A stretch of 64,000 nucleotides of DNA from Saccharopolyspora hirsuta (GCF_008630535.1 NZ_VWPH01000011.1:62001-126000); one strand, 5' to 3'; positions 35,001 through 44,400 are shown, numbered from the stretch's first letter. A program made the numbers and translations. Notes: generated from the letters alone by a model not told the origin.

Positions 35001-36428
35001 ATGACCGAAGTGAACCCGACCGACCCGGCGAAGGCCTTCCCGGACAAGCACATCCCGCGCCCGCAGGTGCGCGACCTGCCCGAACCCCCGGCCCGGCAGT
35101 GGCGGCTGATCGGCCCCGGCATCGTCGCCGCCGGGGTGGGGCTGGCCAGCGGCGAGTTCATCCTGTTCCCCTACATCACCTCGCAGGTCGGCCTGACCTT
35201 CGTGTGGGCCGCGCTGCTGGGGCTGCTCACCCAGTACTTCCTGAACATGGAGATCGAGCGCTACACGCTGGCCACCGGGGAGACCGCGGTCACCGGGTTC
35301 AGCCGGTTGTGGAAGCACTGGGGCCTGGTGTTCGCGGTGCTGGCCTACTTCGCGAACCTGTGGCCCGCGTGGGCGACCAGCTCGGCGACCCTGTTCACCT
35401 ACGCCTTCGGCGGCGACGTCGCGGTGGTGTCGGTGGTGATCCTCGTCGTGGTGGCGCTGATCCTCACCCTGGCGCCCGCGGTCTACACCGCGCTGGAGCG
35501 GGCGCAGATGCTCAAGGTCGCCGCCATCCTGCTGCTCATCGTGATCGGCTCGCTGTTCGTCCTCGGCGCCCGCACCTGGAGCGCGCTGCCCACGATCGTC
35601 ACCGAACCGCGCTTCCCGGCGGAGGAACTCGGCTTCGCCGTGCTCATGGGCGCGCTGGCCTTCGCCGGTGCGGGCGGCGGCCAGAACCTGGTGCAGAGCA
35701 ACTGGATCCGGGACAAGGGCTTCGGCATGGGCCGCTACGTGCCGAAGATCGTCTCCCCGCTCACCGGCGAGGCCGAGGCGCGCGGCCAGGCCGGGTTCAT
35801 CTTCCCGGCCACCGAGGAGAACCTGGACCGCTGGCGGGTGTGGTGGCGCTTCGCCAACAAGGAGCAGGCGCTGACCTTCGTGGCCATCACGTTCCTGTCC
35901 ATCATGTTCATGTCGATGCTGGCGCACGCGACCGTCTTCGGCTCCGGCGAGGCGTCCAACGACGTGTCGTTCCTGCGGGTCGAGGGCGAGGCCATGATGG
36001 CCGCGGCAGGCGGCTGGTTCGGCTACTTCTTCTGGATCGTGGGCGCGTTCTCGCTGTTCGCCGCGGCGCTGGGCATCGTCGACTACACCAGCAGGCTGGC
36101 CGCCGACGTGCTGAAGACGAGCTACTTCCCGAACGCCTCGGAGAGCAAGATCTACGCCGCGCTGGTGTGGGGCCTGGTGCTGATCGGCATCGTCGTGGTC
36201 GTCGCCGGTCTCGGGCAGCCGCTGCTGCTGGCGACGATCTCGGCCTGCACCGGCGGGGTGATGATGTTCGTGTACTCGGGCCTGCTGATCGCGATCAACC
36301 GCAAGATGCTGCCCGCCCCGATCCGCATCCGCGGCTACCGGCTGGTGGCGCTGGTCTGGTCGATCCTGCTGTTCGGCGTGCTCGCGGTGCTGACGGTGAA
36401 CCAGCAGCTGGACAAGTTGTTCGGCTGA
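35001..36428 (+). CDS. Nramp-related transporter lacking canonical metal motifs
   Basis: A 475-residue membrane protein with about eleven hydrophobic segments and an Nramp-like TM1 start (LIGPGIVAAGVGLASGEF). In classical Nramp proteins TM1 carries DPGN and TM6 carries MPH; here the corresponding places read LASGE and GAGGGQNLVQSNWIRD, so manganese/iron transport cannot be assumed. A 90-residue soluble insert (VPKIVSPLTGEAEAR... to ANKEQ) splits the later helices. It lies between an MFS and a LysR gene and likely serves the same pathway. Confidence 0.8.
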   Translation: MTEVNPTDPAKAFPDKHIPRPQVRDLPEPPARQWRLIGPGIVAAGVGLASGEFILFPYITSQVGLTFVWAALLGLLTQYFLNMEIERYTLATGETAVTGFSRLWKHWGLVFAVLAYFANLWPAWATSSATLFTYAFGGDVAVVSVVILVVVALILTLAPAVYTALERAQMLKVAAILLLIVIGSLFVLGARTWSALPTIVTEPRFPAEELGFAVLMGALAFAGAGGGQNLVQSNWIRDKGFGMGRYVPKIVSPLTGEAEARGQAGFIFPATEENLDRWRVWWRFANKEQALTFVAITFLSIMFMSMLAHATVFGSGEASNDVSFLRVEGEAMMAAAGGWFGYFFWIVGAFSLFAAALGIVDYTSRLAADVLKTSYFPNASESKIYAALVWGLVLIGIVVVVAGLGQPLLLATISACTGGVMMFVYSGLLIAINRKMLPAPIRIRGYRLVALVWSILLFGVLAVLTVNQQLDKLFG

Positions 36429-36456
36429 CCGCGATCATCTGTCCGGTGGACATCGG

Positions 36457-37392
36457 GTGGTCGTGGTGAAGGCCGCGGAGGCGTACCGCTTCCGCCTGGA
36501 CTGGTTCATCAGCTTCGTGTCCGTGGTGGAGCAAGGTGGTTTCTCCGCCGCGGCGCAGGCCCTGTACCGGTCGCAGTCGAGGATCAGCACGCACGTCGCC
36601 GAGCTGGAGCGTGCGCTGGGCGTGCGGCTGTTCGACCGCACCCGCATCCCGGTGGAGCTCACCGCCGAAGGCCGCGAGCTGCTGCCGCACGCCCGCGGCA
36701 TGCTGCAGCACCTCCAAGCGGCCAGCGACAACGCGGCGCGCGCCGTGCAGCGCGTGCGCGGGAAGGTCCGCCTCGGCGCCTACCCCAGCGCCGCGGCGCA
36801 CCTGTTCCCGTACCTGTTCGAGCAGAGCGCGCAGCGGTACCCGGGCGTGGACCTGGTGCTGTGGGAAGGCGCGACGCTGGAGCTGGAGGCGGCGCTGCTC
36901 TCCGGCGACGTCGACCTGGCCGTCCGCCCGGTCCTGCCCGTCCCGGCCAGCGACGCGCTGACCCACCAGCCCCTGTGGCGGGAACCGCTGGTCGCGGTCC
37001 TGCCCGGCGACGAACGTCCGGACGGCCCGCTGCGGCTGGCCGACCTCGCCGCCCGGCCGCTGGTCACGGTGGGGGAGAACGGCGGCCGCGGCAACGACCA
37101 CGTCGAGCCCGCACTGGTCTTCGAACAGGCCGGTCTCGCACCGGACGTCGTCTTCCGGACCAACCAACCGCAAACCCTGATCGCCCTGGTGCGCGGCGGG
37201 ATCGCGGTCGGCGTGACGAACGCCCTGGCCATGTCGATGGCGAACACCGAAGGAGTCCGCGTCGTCCCGATCGCGGACGCGACCCGAGGCCGCGAGGTGG
37301 CCCTGTGGTGGCGGACCGACCGGACCAGCACCCGGGCCGGGGAAGCGATCCGCACCCTGCTGGCCGAAGCCCCGCCCCCGGACCTCGGCTGA
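36457..37392 (+). CDS. LysR-family transcriptional regulator
   Basis: A 311-residue LysR regulator: N-terminal winged helix at residues about 14-72 (VVEQGGFSAAAQALYRSQSRISTHVAELERALG) and a two-lobed substrate-binding domain from about residue 100. Several GTG codons could start it; 36457 is the first. It follows two transporter genes on the same strand and converges on the hydantoinase pair, so it may control this whole transport and hydrolysis set. Confidence 0.9.
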   Translation: MVVVKAAEAYRFRLDWFISFVSVVEQGGFSAAAQALYRSQSRISTHVAELERALGVRLFDRTRIPVELTAEGRELLPHARGMLQHLQAASDNAARAVQRVRGKVRLGAYPSAAAHLFPYLFEQSAQRYPGVDLVLWEGATLELEAALLSGDVDLAVRPVLPVPASDALTHQPLWREPLVAVLPGDERPDGPLRLADLAARPLVTVGENGGRGNDHVEPALVFEQAGLAPDVVFRTNQPQTLIALVRGGIAVGVTNALAMSMANTEGVRVVPIADATRGREVALWWRTDRTSTRAGEAIRTLLAEAPPPDLG

Positions 37393-37400
37393 GACGGGGA

Positions 37401-37427
37401 AGCCTCCGGCCGCTGGGGTCGGAGGCT
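37401..37427. terminator. Hairpin between convergent LysR and hyuB
   Basis: AGCCTCCG (37401-37408) pairs with CGGAGGCT (37420-37427) around an 11-base loop, 8 bases after the LysR stop and 59 bases before the hyuB stop on the other strand. Confidence 0.65.
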
Positions 37428-37486
37428 CCGCTGGGCCGGGGATGCGGATGCTCCACGTGCCAGCGCGGAGCGCCCGGCCCGCACCC

Positions 37487-39049
37487 TCAGGGTACCCCCT
37501 GCTCGGGGCTTCCCCAGCCGCCGCCACCCGGGGTTTCGATGCGGATCCGGTCGCCCCGGCGCAGCGGCCAGGTGCCCTTCGCGGGGAGCTGCTCATCGGT
37601 GCCGTCGGCGCGGATCAGGACGTTGCGGCCCACCTCGCCGGGGTGGCCGCCACGGGCGCCCCAGGGGGCGTTGGCGCGGCGCTCGGACTGGATGGTCAAG
37701 GTGCAGTCGGCCAGGGCTTCGAGCTCGCGCACCAAGCCCTCACCGCCGGGGTGGCGGCCCGCGCCGCCGGAGGACGGGCGCAGCTCGTAGCGCCAGACCC
37801 GCAGCGGGTAGCCGAGCTCCACCGCTTCGGCCGGGGTGTTCTGGGTGTTGGTCATGCCCGTGTGCACGCCGGACATGCCCGGCCGGTCGGGGGTGCCGCC
37901 TTCGCCGCCGCCGAGCGTCTCGTAGTAGCTGAACGCCGGGTCGCTGCCGCCGATGAGCAGGTTGTTCATGGTTCCCTGGCTCGCCGCGGGCACGCGGTCC
38001 GGGATGGCCCGGGCGAACGCGCCGAGCAGGACGTCGACGATGCGCTGGCTGGTCTCGACGTTGCCCGCCGCCGTCGGGGCCGGGAACGTCGGGTTGACCA
38101 CGGTGCCCTCGGGCGCGGTCACGTGCAGCGCGCGGTAGCAGCCCGCGTTGGGCGGTGCGCCGGGGTCGGTGAGCATCCGCAGGACGAACATCGACGCCGA
38201 CAGCGTCACCGCGAACACCGCGTTGCAGTTCACCGGGATCTGCTGGGCGCTGCCGGAGAAGTCGATCGACACCTCGTCGCCGTTGACGGTCACCGCCGCC
38301 CGGATCGGCACCCCGTCGCCGATCTCCAGCACGTCCTCGCACCGGTAGCAGCCGTCGGGGATCTCGCGGATCGCCGCGCGCACCCGGCGGTCGGAGTAGT
38401 CGCACACCGCCGACATCGCCGCGCGCAGCCGCGCCGAGCCCATCCGGTGGGCGAGTTCGCGCATCCGCACCGCGCCGACGTGGTTGGCCGCGAACTGGGC
38501 GCGCAGGTCGCCGCGCCGCTCACCGGGGGTCCGCGAGTTGGCCGCGATCAGGCGGACGACGTCCTCGCGCTCCCCGGCGGCGTCGGCGATGCGGACGGGT
38601 GGGATCCGCACCCCCTCCACCGCGATCTCGGTGGCTGAAGCGGGCATGGAACCCGGTGCCGCGCCGCCGACGTCGGCGTGGTGGGCGCGGTTGGCCACGT
38701 AACCCAGCAACCGGTCGCCGTAGCCGACCGCGGCGACGATCGTCAGGTCCGGCAGGTGGGTGCCGCCGAGGTACGGGTCGTTGACGCACACCTGCGCGCC
38801 CGGTTCGAGCCGACCGCAGGTGTCCAGCACCGCGCGGACGCTGGCGGGCATCGCGCCGAGGTGGACGGGGATGTGCTCGGCCTGCGCGACCATCTCCCCG
38901 TCGGCGTCGAACACCGCGGCCGAGCAGTCGGCGCGCTCCTTGATGTTGGGGGAGTAGGCGGCGCGCCGCAGCGCCACGCCCATCTCGTCGGCCACCCCGG
39001 CCAGGGCGTGCCGGAAGACCTCCAGCTCCACCGCGGACAGTTCGGTCAT
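37487..39049 (-). CDS. Hydantoinase B/oxoprolinase subunit
   Basis: A 520-residue HyuB-type subunit. The N-terminus ELSAVELEVFRHALAGVADEMGVALRRAAYSPNIKERADCSAAVFD is characteristic, as is the glycine-rich end RIETPGGGGWGSPEQ. With HyuA it forms an ATP-dependent enzyme that opens hydantoin, oxoproline or related lactam rings. Its start overlaps the HyuA stop as ATGA. The exact ring substrate is unknown. Confidence 0.93.
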   Translation of the reverse strand: MTELSAVELEVFRHALAGVADEMGVALRRAAYSPNIKERADCSAAVFDADGEMVAQAEHIPVHLGAMPASVRAVLDTCGRLEPGAQVCVNDPYLGGTHLPDLTIVAAVGYGDRLLGYVANRAHHADVGGAAPGSMPASATEIAVEGVRIPPVRIADAAGEREDVVRLIAANSRTPGERRGDLRAQFAANHVGAVRMRELAHRMGSARLRAAMSAVCDYSDRRVRAAIREIPDGCYRCEDVLEIGDGVPIRAAVTVNGDEVSIDFSGSAQQIPVNCNAVFAVTLSASMFVLRMLTDPGAPPNAGCYRALHVTAPEGTVVNPTFPAPTAAGNVETSQRIVDVLLGAFARAIPDRVPAASQGTMNNLLIGGSDPAFSYYETLGGGEGGTPDRPGMSGVHTGMTNTQNTPAEAVELGYPLRVWRYELRPSSGGAGRHPGGEGLVRELEALADCTLTIQSERRANAPWGARGGHPGEVGRNVLIRADGTDEQLPAKGTWPLRRGDRIRIETPGGGGWGSPEQGVP

Positions 39050-41013
39050 GCCAACCGCACCACCAGGTTCTCCGCCTCGTCCACGACCGCCACCTCGCCG
39101 TCGCCGAGCAGCGTCGTGGTGTCCGGTTGCTCGACCAGCGCCGGGCCGGTGATCTCATCGCCCGGCCGCAGCCCGGCGCGCGGGACGACGCGGGCGCGCG
39201 CGGTCCGGTCGCCGATGCCGATCTCGCGGTCCGGCTTGGACTCCGGGCTGCCCTGGTCCCAGTTCCCCGGCGGGGCGGCGAGCACCGGCTCGCCCCGGGC
39301 GACGACCCGCAGCGTCACCACCTCGACCCGCTCGTCCCGGATCTCGTAGCCGTAGGCCTCGCGGTGCGCGGCGTGCAGCAGCTCGGCGGCCCCGGTCTCG
39401 TCGACGACGTCGATCCGCAGCTCGTGCGACTGGCCCGCGTAGCGCATGTCGGCCACTTTGGACGGCGCGATGTCCGTTGCCACGCCCTGCTTCTCGAGCT
39501 CGGCGTGCGCCTCCTCGGCGAGCTCCGCCCAGATCTGCGACAGGTCGTCCCCGGCGTCGGCCAGCACCGTTCGCGAGGCTTCGAAGCGCGGCGGCGCCAG
39601 CAGCAGGCCTAGCGCGCTGAGCACGCCCGGAGCCGGGGGAACCACGACGGCCGGGCAGCCGAGCTCGCGCGCGAGCGCGGTCGCGTGCAGCGGTCCCGCG
39701 CCGCCGTAGGCGACCAGCGCCAGCCCGGCCGGGTCGACACCGCGCTCGGTGCTGACCTTGCGCAGCGCCCGCGCCATCGTCGCCCGGACCACTGCCAGCA
39801 CGCCCGCAGCCGACTCCGGCAGCCCGTCCAGTGCCCGGCGCGCCGCATCGGCGTCCAGGCGCAGCCCGCCGCCCAGCTCGCGCGCCGGGTCCAGGTGCCC
39901 CAGCGCGCAGTGCGCATCGGTCACGGTCGGCTCCTGCCCGCCGGAGCCGTAGCAGGCGGGGCCGGGATCAGCACCGGCCGAGCGCGGGCCGACCCGCAGC
40001 GCACCACCGGCGTCGACCCACGCGATCGAGCCGCCCCCGGCGCCCACCGTGTGGATCCCGACCGCCGGAGTGCGGAACGGCAGCCCGGCGATCTCCGACG
40101 CGGTGGAGACCTCGGGGTGCCCGTCGCGGATCAGGCAGACGTCGGTGGAGGTGCCGCCCATGTCGAAGGCGATCGCATCGGCGAACCCGGCCGAGCGCGC
40201 CACCGCCCCGGCCGCCACCACCCCGGCGGCCGGACCGGACAGCAGGGTGTGCACGGGGGAGGTGGCGGCGAAGTCCACGCCCGCGGTGCCGCCGCTGGAG
40301 GTCATCACGGTGATGGTCGGTTCGGGCAGGCGGGAGGCCAGGTTCGACAGGTAGCGGTGCATGACCGGTTCGATCGCTGCGTTGAGCACGCAGGTGGACG
40401 CCCGCTCGAACTCGCGGAACTCCGGCAGCAGCGCGCTGGAGCGGGTGATCGGCACGCCCAGCTCGGCCAGCGCCGAGCACAACCGCCGCTCGTGGTCGTC
40501 GCACGCGTAGGCGAACAGCAGGCTCACCGCGATCGACTCGGGCTCCAGCTCGCGCACCGCGGCCACCGCGCGTTCGATCTCGGCGTCGGTGAGGGCGATG
40601 ACCGGCTCGCCGTCCGGCCCCATCCGCTCCTCGACCGTGACCACCATGTCCCGCGGGATGAGCGGTTCGGGCTTGGTGACCGACAGGTCGTAGAGCGCGG
40701 GGCGGTTCTGCCGGGCGATCTGCAGCACGTCGGTGAAACCTGCGGTGGTGACGAAGGCGGTGCGGGCGACCTTGCGCTCCAGCACGGCGTTGGTCGCAGT
40801 GGTGCTGCCGTGCGGGAGCAGCCGCGGGGCGCCGCCCGGCAGGCTCACTTCGACGCCCCGCTGGACGCCTTCAGCGGGGTTGGCCGGGGTGGTGGGCACC
40901 TTGACGGCCTTCGGCCGGTGACCGGGGCCGTGCACGACGACATCGGTGAACGTGCCTCCGACGTCCACCCCGGCACAAGCCCCGAACTCGTCCGACACCA
41001 CGATGAGCCCCAT
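39046..41013 (-). CDS. Hydantoinase A/oxoprolinase subunit
   Basis: A 655-residue HyuA-type subunit with the phosphate-binding start GVDVGGTFTDVVVHG near residue 14 and, later, AFDMGGTSTDVCLI and YGGAGPLHA, all typical of the acetokinase-like ATPase fold. It activates the lactam carbonyl with ATP for ring opening together with HyuB. It is the first gene of the minus-strand pair; its upstream region holds a strong palindrome at 41209. Confidence 0.93.
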   Translation of the reverse strand: MGLIVVSDEFGACAGVDVGGTFTDVVVHGPGHRPKAVKVPTTPANPAEGVQRGVEVSLPGGAPRLLPHGSTTATNAVLERKVARTAFVTTAGFTDVLQIARQNRPALYDLSVTKPEPLIPRDMVVTVEERMGPDGEPVIALTDAEIERAVAAVRELEPESIAVSLLFAYACDDHERRLCSALAELGVPITRSSALLPEFREFERASTCVLNAAIEPVMHRYLSNLASRLPEPTITVMTSSGGTAGVDFAATSPVHTLLSGPAAGVVAAGAVARSAGFADAIAFDMGGTSTDVCLIRDGHPEVSTASEIAGLPFRTPAVGIHTVGAGGGSIAWVDAGGALRVGPRSAGADPGPACYGSGGQEPTVTDAHCALGHLDPARELGGGLRLDADAARRALDGLPESAAGVLAVVRATMARALRKVSTERGVDPAGLALVAYGGAGPLHATALARELGCPAVVVPPAPGVLSALGLLLAPPRFEASRTVLADAGDDLSQIWAELAEEAHAELEKQGVATDIAPSKVADMRYAGQSHELRIDVVDETGAAELLHAAHREAYGYEIRDERVEVVTLRVVARGEPVLAAPPGNWDQGSPESKPDREIGIGDRTARARVVPRAGLRPGDEITGPALVEQPDTTTLLGDGEVAVVDEAENLVVRLA

Positions 41014-41208
41014 CGTCGCGCAGCCGAGCCGTCCCGGCAGGCCCGGACGGCGGAGGGCGGGGCCTTGCGGCGGGGCGTGGGGTTTTGGGGAGCCTGCTGA
41101 TGCTGAAGTGACTTGTGGTGCTGGTGATTGATCTGGTGTAGGTGGGGTTGGTGGCGGACGCGTGGCATCGGGTGACGGTCACCGGCGCTTGCTCTGGACT
41201 GTCCATGA

Positions 41209-41225
41209 TGGACAGATCTGTAAGT
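41209..41225. promoter_or_regulatory. Palindrome upstream of hyuA
   Basis: CTGTCCATGATGGACAG is a perfect palindrome about a central base, overlapping ACAGATCTGT (41222-41231), itself a palindrome. It lies about 195 bases upstream of hyuA and could be an operator of that operon. Confidence 0.5.
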
Positions 41226-41460
41226 GTGGGACCCGGCAGCGCTCGTTTGAGCCCTACCGGCACTAACGGAATCCATCAACGCGGCGAGAGGAGGGGTGAG
41301 GCCGCTCGATCAGGTGGAGGCACAAGACCCTGGGGCGCTGACGCACCGACCAGTGGTGCTCAAACCCCCGAAAGGCCACCAGGGACCGGTCTTACCGCCG
41401 GGTTGACCATCGGGAGGCCGGGTTCGGCGGTCGGTGACACAAGACCTGGGCCAGGGGATC

Positions 41461-41580
41461 GGTGGTGATAGCGGGGTGGGGTCACGACGAGAAGGGGCCG
41501 GTCGGGCACGGGGTTGAACCCGACGTGACCCCGTGCGCAACGGCACTCCTCCTCGCCAACTCCACCCCGCTATCACCACC
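41461..41580. repeat. 120-base inverted-repeat structure
   Basis: GGTGGTGATAGCGGGGTGG (41461-41479) is the exact reverse complement of 41562-41580. Between the arms are nested or competing stems: GTCGGG 41501 with CCCGAC 41519, and CACGGGGT 41507 with ACCCCGTG 41528. It could be a structured RNA, a MITE-like remnant, or a terminator complex. Confidence 0.65.
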
Positions 41581-42023
41581 GGGCGCCGAGTACCTCCCCG
41601 GAAACGTCCGCCGACCACCGGACGACGCCGCGCTCGGACACCCGCAGATGCGGCAGGAGAGTCAGATTTCTCTCGGAATCGCTGCGGCATCAACCGGGCA
41701 ACGACGCCGATTTCATGAAAAGCCGTGCCCTACCTGGCAAAACGACCACCAGCACCCAAGCCTCGAAGGGATCCGGGACACCGATGGACCGGCCGGGAAC
41801 GTCATCCCCACCGCAGCCTTCGGCACGCCGCGGCAACCGGATTCCTACCCGCCAGGCCCCAATCCCCGCGAACACAGCACAAGTCCCCGAAAATCGCGGA
41901 CACCCGGCACCGATGCGTTGGCGTGGTCCTTCTCCCGTGCGAGGCTCTAGCGATCGATTTCGGATCTGCCGGGCCTGGCTTCGCCTGGTGGATGTGCCGG
42001 GCGAGCGAGGTGGGGAGGATGCG

Positions 42024-42524
42024 ATGGTGATCCGGCGGGGCGGGCTTGGCGATGTGCCGAGGATCTTGGAGATGCTGGACGAGGCCGTGGCTTGGCTCGT
42101 CGCGAACGGGCGGTCGGGGCAGTGGGGGAGCAGTCCTTGGTCCGAGTCGCAGAAGCGGCGGGAGCACATCGCCGAAATGGTCGGGGGCGGCACCACTTGG
42201 ATCGCCGAGGTGGACGGTCGGGCAGCAGGCGCCATGACGCTCTCGTCCGATCCTCATCCCTACGTCCCGCCGGTCGATGAACCGGAGCTGTACATCTCCC
42301 TGCTGGTCAGCTCCCGCGCGTACGCGGGGATGGGAGTCGGCAGCGGGCTGCTCGCGCACGCCCAGCAGGAGGCCGAGCGACTCGGCGTCGGGTTGCTGCG
42401 CGTCGACTGCTATGCGGGCGGCGAGGGGCGCTTGGTGGACTACTACCGCCGCAACGGCTTCACCGCGACCACCCCGCTCACGGTCGGGGACTGGCCGGGG
42501 CAGCTGCTGGAACGGCGGATCTGA
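42024..42524 (+). CDS. GNAT-family N-acetyltransferase
   Basis: A 166-residue GNAT acetyltransferase. The acetyl-CoA-binding segment reads SRAYAGMGVGSGLLAHAQQEAERLG (residues about 93-117), followed by LLRVDCYAGGEGRLVDYYRRNGF, the usual end of the fold. ATG 42024 follows GGGGAGGA; the longer open frame upstream has no GNAT sequence. The acceptor is unknown. Confidence 0.9.
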   Translation: MVIRRGGLGDVPRILEMLDEAVAWLVANGRSGQWGSSPWSESQKRREHIAEMVGGGTTWIAEVDGRAAGAMTLSSDPHPYVPPVDEPELYISLLVSSRAYAGMGVGSGLLAHAQQEAERLGVGLLRVDCYAGGEGRLVDYYRRNGFTATTPLTVGDWPGQLLERRI

Positions 42525-42539
42525 GCGCATTCGGGAATC

Positions 42540-43394
42540 TCACGGCAGACCCTCCAGCAGCGCTCGGAGGGTGCGGCTGGGATTGTCCTCGCGGTACAGC
42601 AGCTTCACGCGGGTGCGGACCGGTGGTGCCAGCTCCACGATGCGGGTGTTGCGCACCGGTGCGTGCTCGGCGTGCCACCGGTCGGTGAAGGCGCAGCCGA
42701 GGCCGGTGCCGACCATGTGCTCCCAGGCGAGGCGTTCGTCCGTCTCGCACACCACGCGCGGGCGGATTCCGAGTTCGGCGAACCACAGGTCGAGCTGGCT
42801 GCGCCGGTGGCCGCTCGCGGGCACGATCAGCGGTAGCCCGCCCAGGTCCTCGTGGGGGAGCGGGGTGCGCACCGGGATTCCGACCGGGCACAGCAGCACG
42901 ATCTCGCGGCGTCCCAGCGGCGCGGTGCCCAACCCGTCGGCCAGATCGGCCCGGCCGTCGGCGGGGAGCTCGACGACCCCGGCCATCGCCTGTCCGCTGC
43001 GCACCATGGCGGCGACGTCGGCAGGACCGTCGCGCCGCACCAGCGACACCGTTGCCGTCGGGCACTGCTCGGTCAGCACGCGCAGGAGTCGTGGCGCGGT
43101 CCCGGCGCCGAGGGTGGGGGTCGCCGCCAGCACGAGCTCTCGGCTCTCGCCCAGCGACAGGATGTCCGCGATGTGGCCGGAGATCGCTCGTGCGTGGGAG
43201 GCGACCGCCAGCCCGGCGGGAGTCGGGTGCAGCCGTTGCCCGTCCGAGGCCAGCAGCGACGTGCCGACCTCCCGCTCCAGCGCTCGCACCGCACGTCCGA
43301 GCGCCGGTTGGGAGATGTGCAGCGCGCGAGCGGCAGCCGTCATCGTGCCGTGCTCGATGACGGCGATGAGGTAGCTCAGCTGCTGCAGGTTCAT
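42540..43394 (-). CDS. LysR-family transcriptional regulator
   Basis: A 284-residue LysR protein beginning MNLQQLSYLIAVIEHGTMTAAARALHISQPALGRAVRALEREVG, a textbook winged helix. The ligand domain follows from about residue 88. It is divergent from the secreted SurE-like gene with 98 bases between starts, so it may control that gene. Confidence 0.92.
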   Translation of the reverse strand: MNLQQLSYLIAVIEHGTMTAAARALHISQPALGRAVRALEREVGTSLLASDGQRLHPTPAGLAVASHARAISGHIADILSLGESRELVLAATPTLGAGTAPRLLRVLTEQCPTATVSLVRRDGPADVAAMVRSGQAMAGVVELPADGRADLADGLGTAPLGRREIVLLCPVGIPVRTPLPHEDLGGLPLIVPASGHRRSQLDLWFAELGIRPRVVCETDERLAWEHMVGTGLGCAFTDRWHAEHAPVRNTRIVELAPPVRTRVKLLYREDNPSRTLRALLEGLP

Positions 43395-43492
43395 GTCCAG
43401 TGGGCATGGAAGCAAACCGAACCGGACTTGGACAAGTGCTTGGTTGGTCCGGTGCGATGGGAGCTCCGGTGCACCCGAGGAGAGGTGGCGTC

Positions 43493-44395
43493 ATGAGACG
43501 GAGTTTCCGGTGGTGGGCGGCTTCGACGGCTGCGGTCGCGTGCGTGCTCGCGACGGCTTCGGTGAGTCCGGCGCAGGAACCGCTGGACGTCCTGCTGACC
43601 AACGACGACGGGTACGCGGCACCCACGCTCGCAGTGCTGAAGCAAGCGCTGACCGCTGCCGGGCACCGCGTGACCGTGGTCGCCCCGTGCGACGACCAGA
43701 GCGGCAGCGGCACCGAGCTGTCCTCGAACTACGCGACCGGGGAGCCGACGGAGGAGAACACCATCACGGCGAAGCAGCTGGCCCCGGACGTGTGGTCGGT
43801 GTGCGGCTCGCCCGGGGACGCGGTGCTGTTCGGGGTGCAGAACGTCTTCGCGTCCGAGCCGCCGGACGTCGTGGTCTCCGGCGTGAACCCCGGGCAGAAC
43901 ACCGGAGCCGTCGCGAACCACTCCGGCACGGTGGGCGCCACCATCACCAGCGCGGAGCTGGCCATCCCCGCCATCGCGGTCAGCGTCGAGATCGACGTCA
44001 GCACCGACCCGCCGCAGGTCGGTTCGGTCCCCGCCGTCGCCGAGCACGCGACCCGCGTGCTCGACCAGCTGCGGAGCACCTCGAACGGCGGACCGCTGCT
44101 CCCGCCGCACATCGCGCTCAACATCAACTACCCGGTCGCGTCCGAGGTCAGGGGCACGCAGGTGACCTCGACCGGTCGTGCGGCGTTCGTCCGGCCGCGC
44201 TACGAGCGCACCGACCTGTGCCCCGACTGCTACGTGATCCGGCCCGAGTTCGACACCTCGCCGGACCCGGTGCGCGACTCCGACAACAACGCGCTGGCGG
44301 CCGACCACGTCTCCGTCACCCCGCTCGACGGTGACTGGACGGCCGCCGACCACGTCCGGGCCTCGATCCGGCAGCGCCTCGGAATCCCGCGGTAG
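43493..44395 (+). CDS. Exported SurE-like phosphatase/nucleotidase
   Basis: A 300-residue SurE-fold protein with an N-terminal signal peptide (MRRSFRWW, then a hydrophobic core, cleavage likely near SPAQ). The active-site motif LLTNDDGYAAP and the SGVNPGQNTG and HSGTVGAT segments match SurE acid phosphatase/nucleotidases. Canonical SurE is cytosolic; export suggests scavenging of phosphate from nucleotides or phosphomonoesters outside the cell. A cysteine pair (CPDC) near residue 245 could form a disulfide. Good GAGGAGAGG before the ATG. Confidence 0.9.
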   Translation: MRRSFRWWAASTAAVACVLATASVSPAQEPLDVLLTNDDGYAAPTLAVLKQALTAAGHRVTVVAPCDDQSGSGTELSSNYATGEPTEENTITAKQLAPDVWSVCGSPGDAVLFGVQNVFASEPPDVVVSGVNPGQNTGAVANHSGTVGATITSAELAIPAIAVSVEIDVSTDPPQVGSVPAVAEHATRVLDQLRSTSNGGPLLPPHIALNINYPVASEVRGTQVTSTGRAAFVRPRYERTDLCPDCYVIRPEFDTSPDPVRDSDNNALAADHVSVTPLDGDWTAADHVRASIRQRLGIPR

Positions 44396-44400
44396 CGAGG

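Larger units (their letters stand above)
41014..42023. other. One-kilobase region without a supportable gene
   Basis: Open frames here lack starts with ribosome-binding sites, family motifs or normal composition. The region holds a 17-base palindrome (41209-41225), short direct repeats CACAAGACC (around 41322 and 41438), and a 120-base inverted-repeat structure (41461-41580). It may be a decayed mobile element, a regulatory leader, or an RNA gene. Confidence 0.6.

Noticed and set aside
41310-41693. Possible transposase remnant on the minus strand
   Set aside because: The direct repeats and inverted repeat suggested a mobile element, but no DDE or recombinase motif is visible in any frame.
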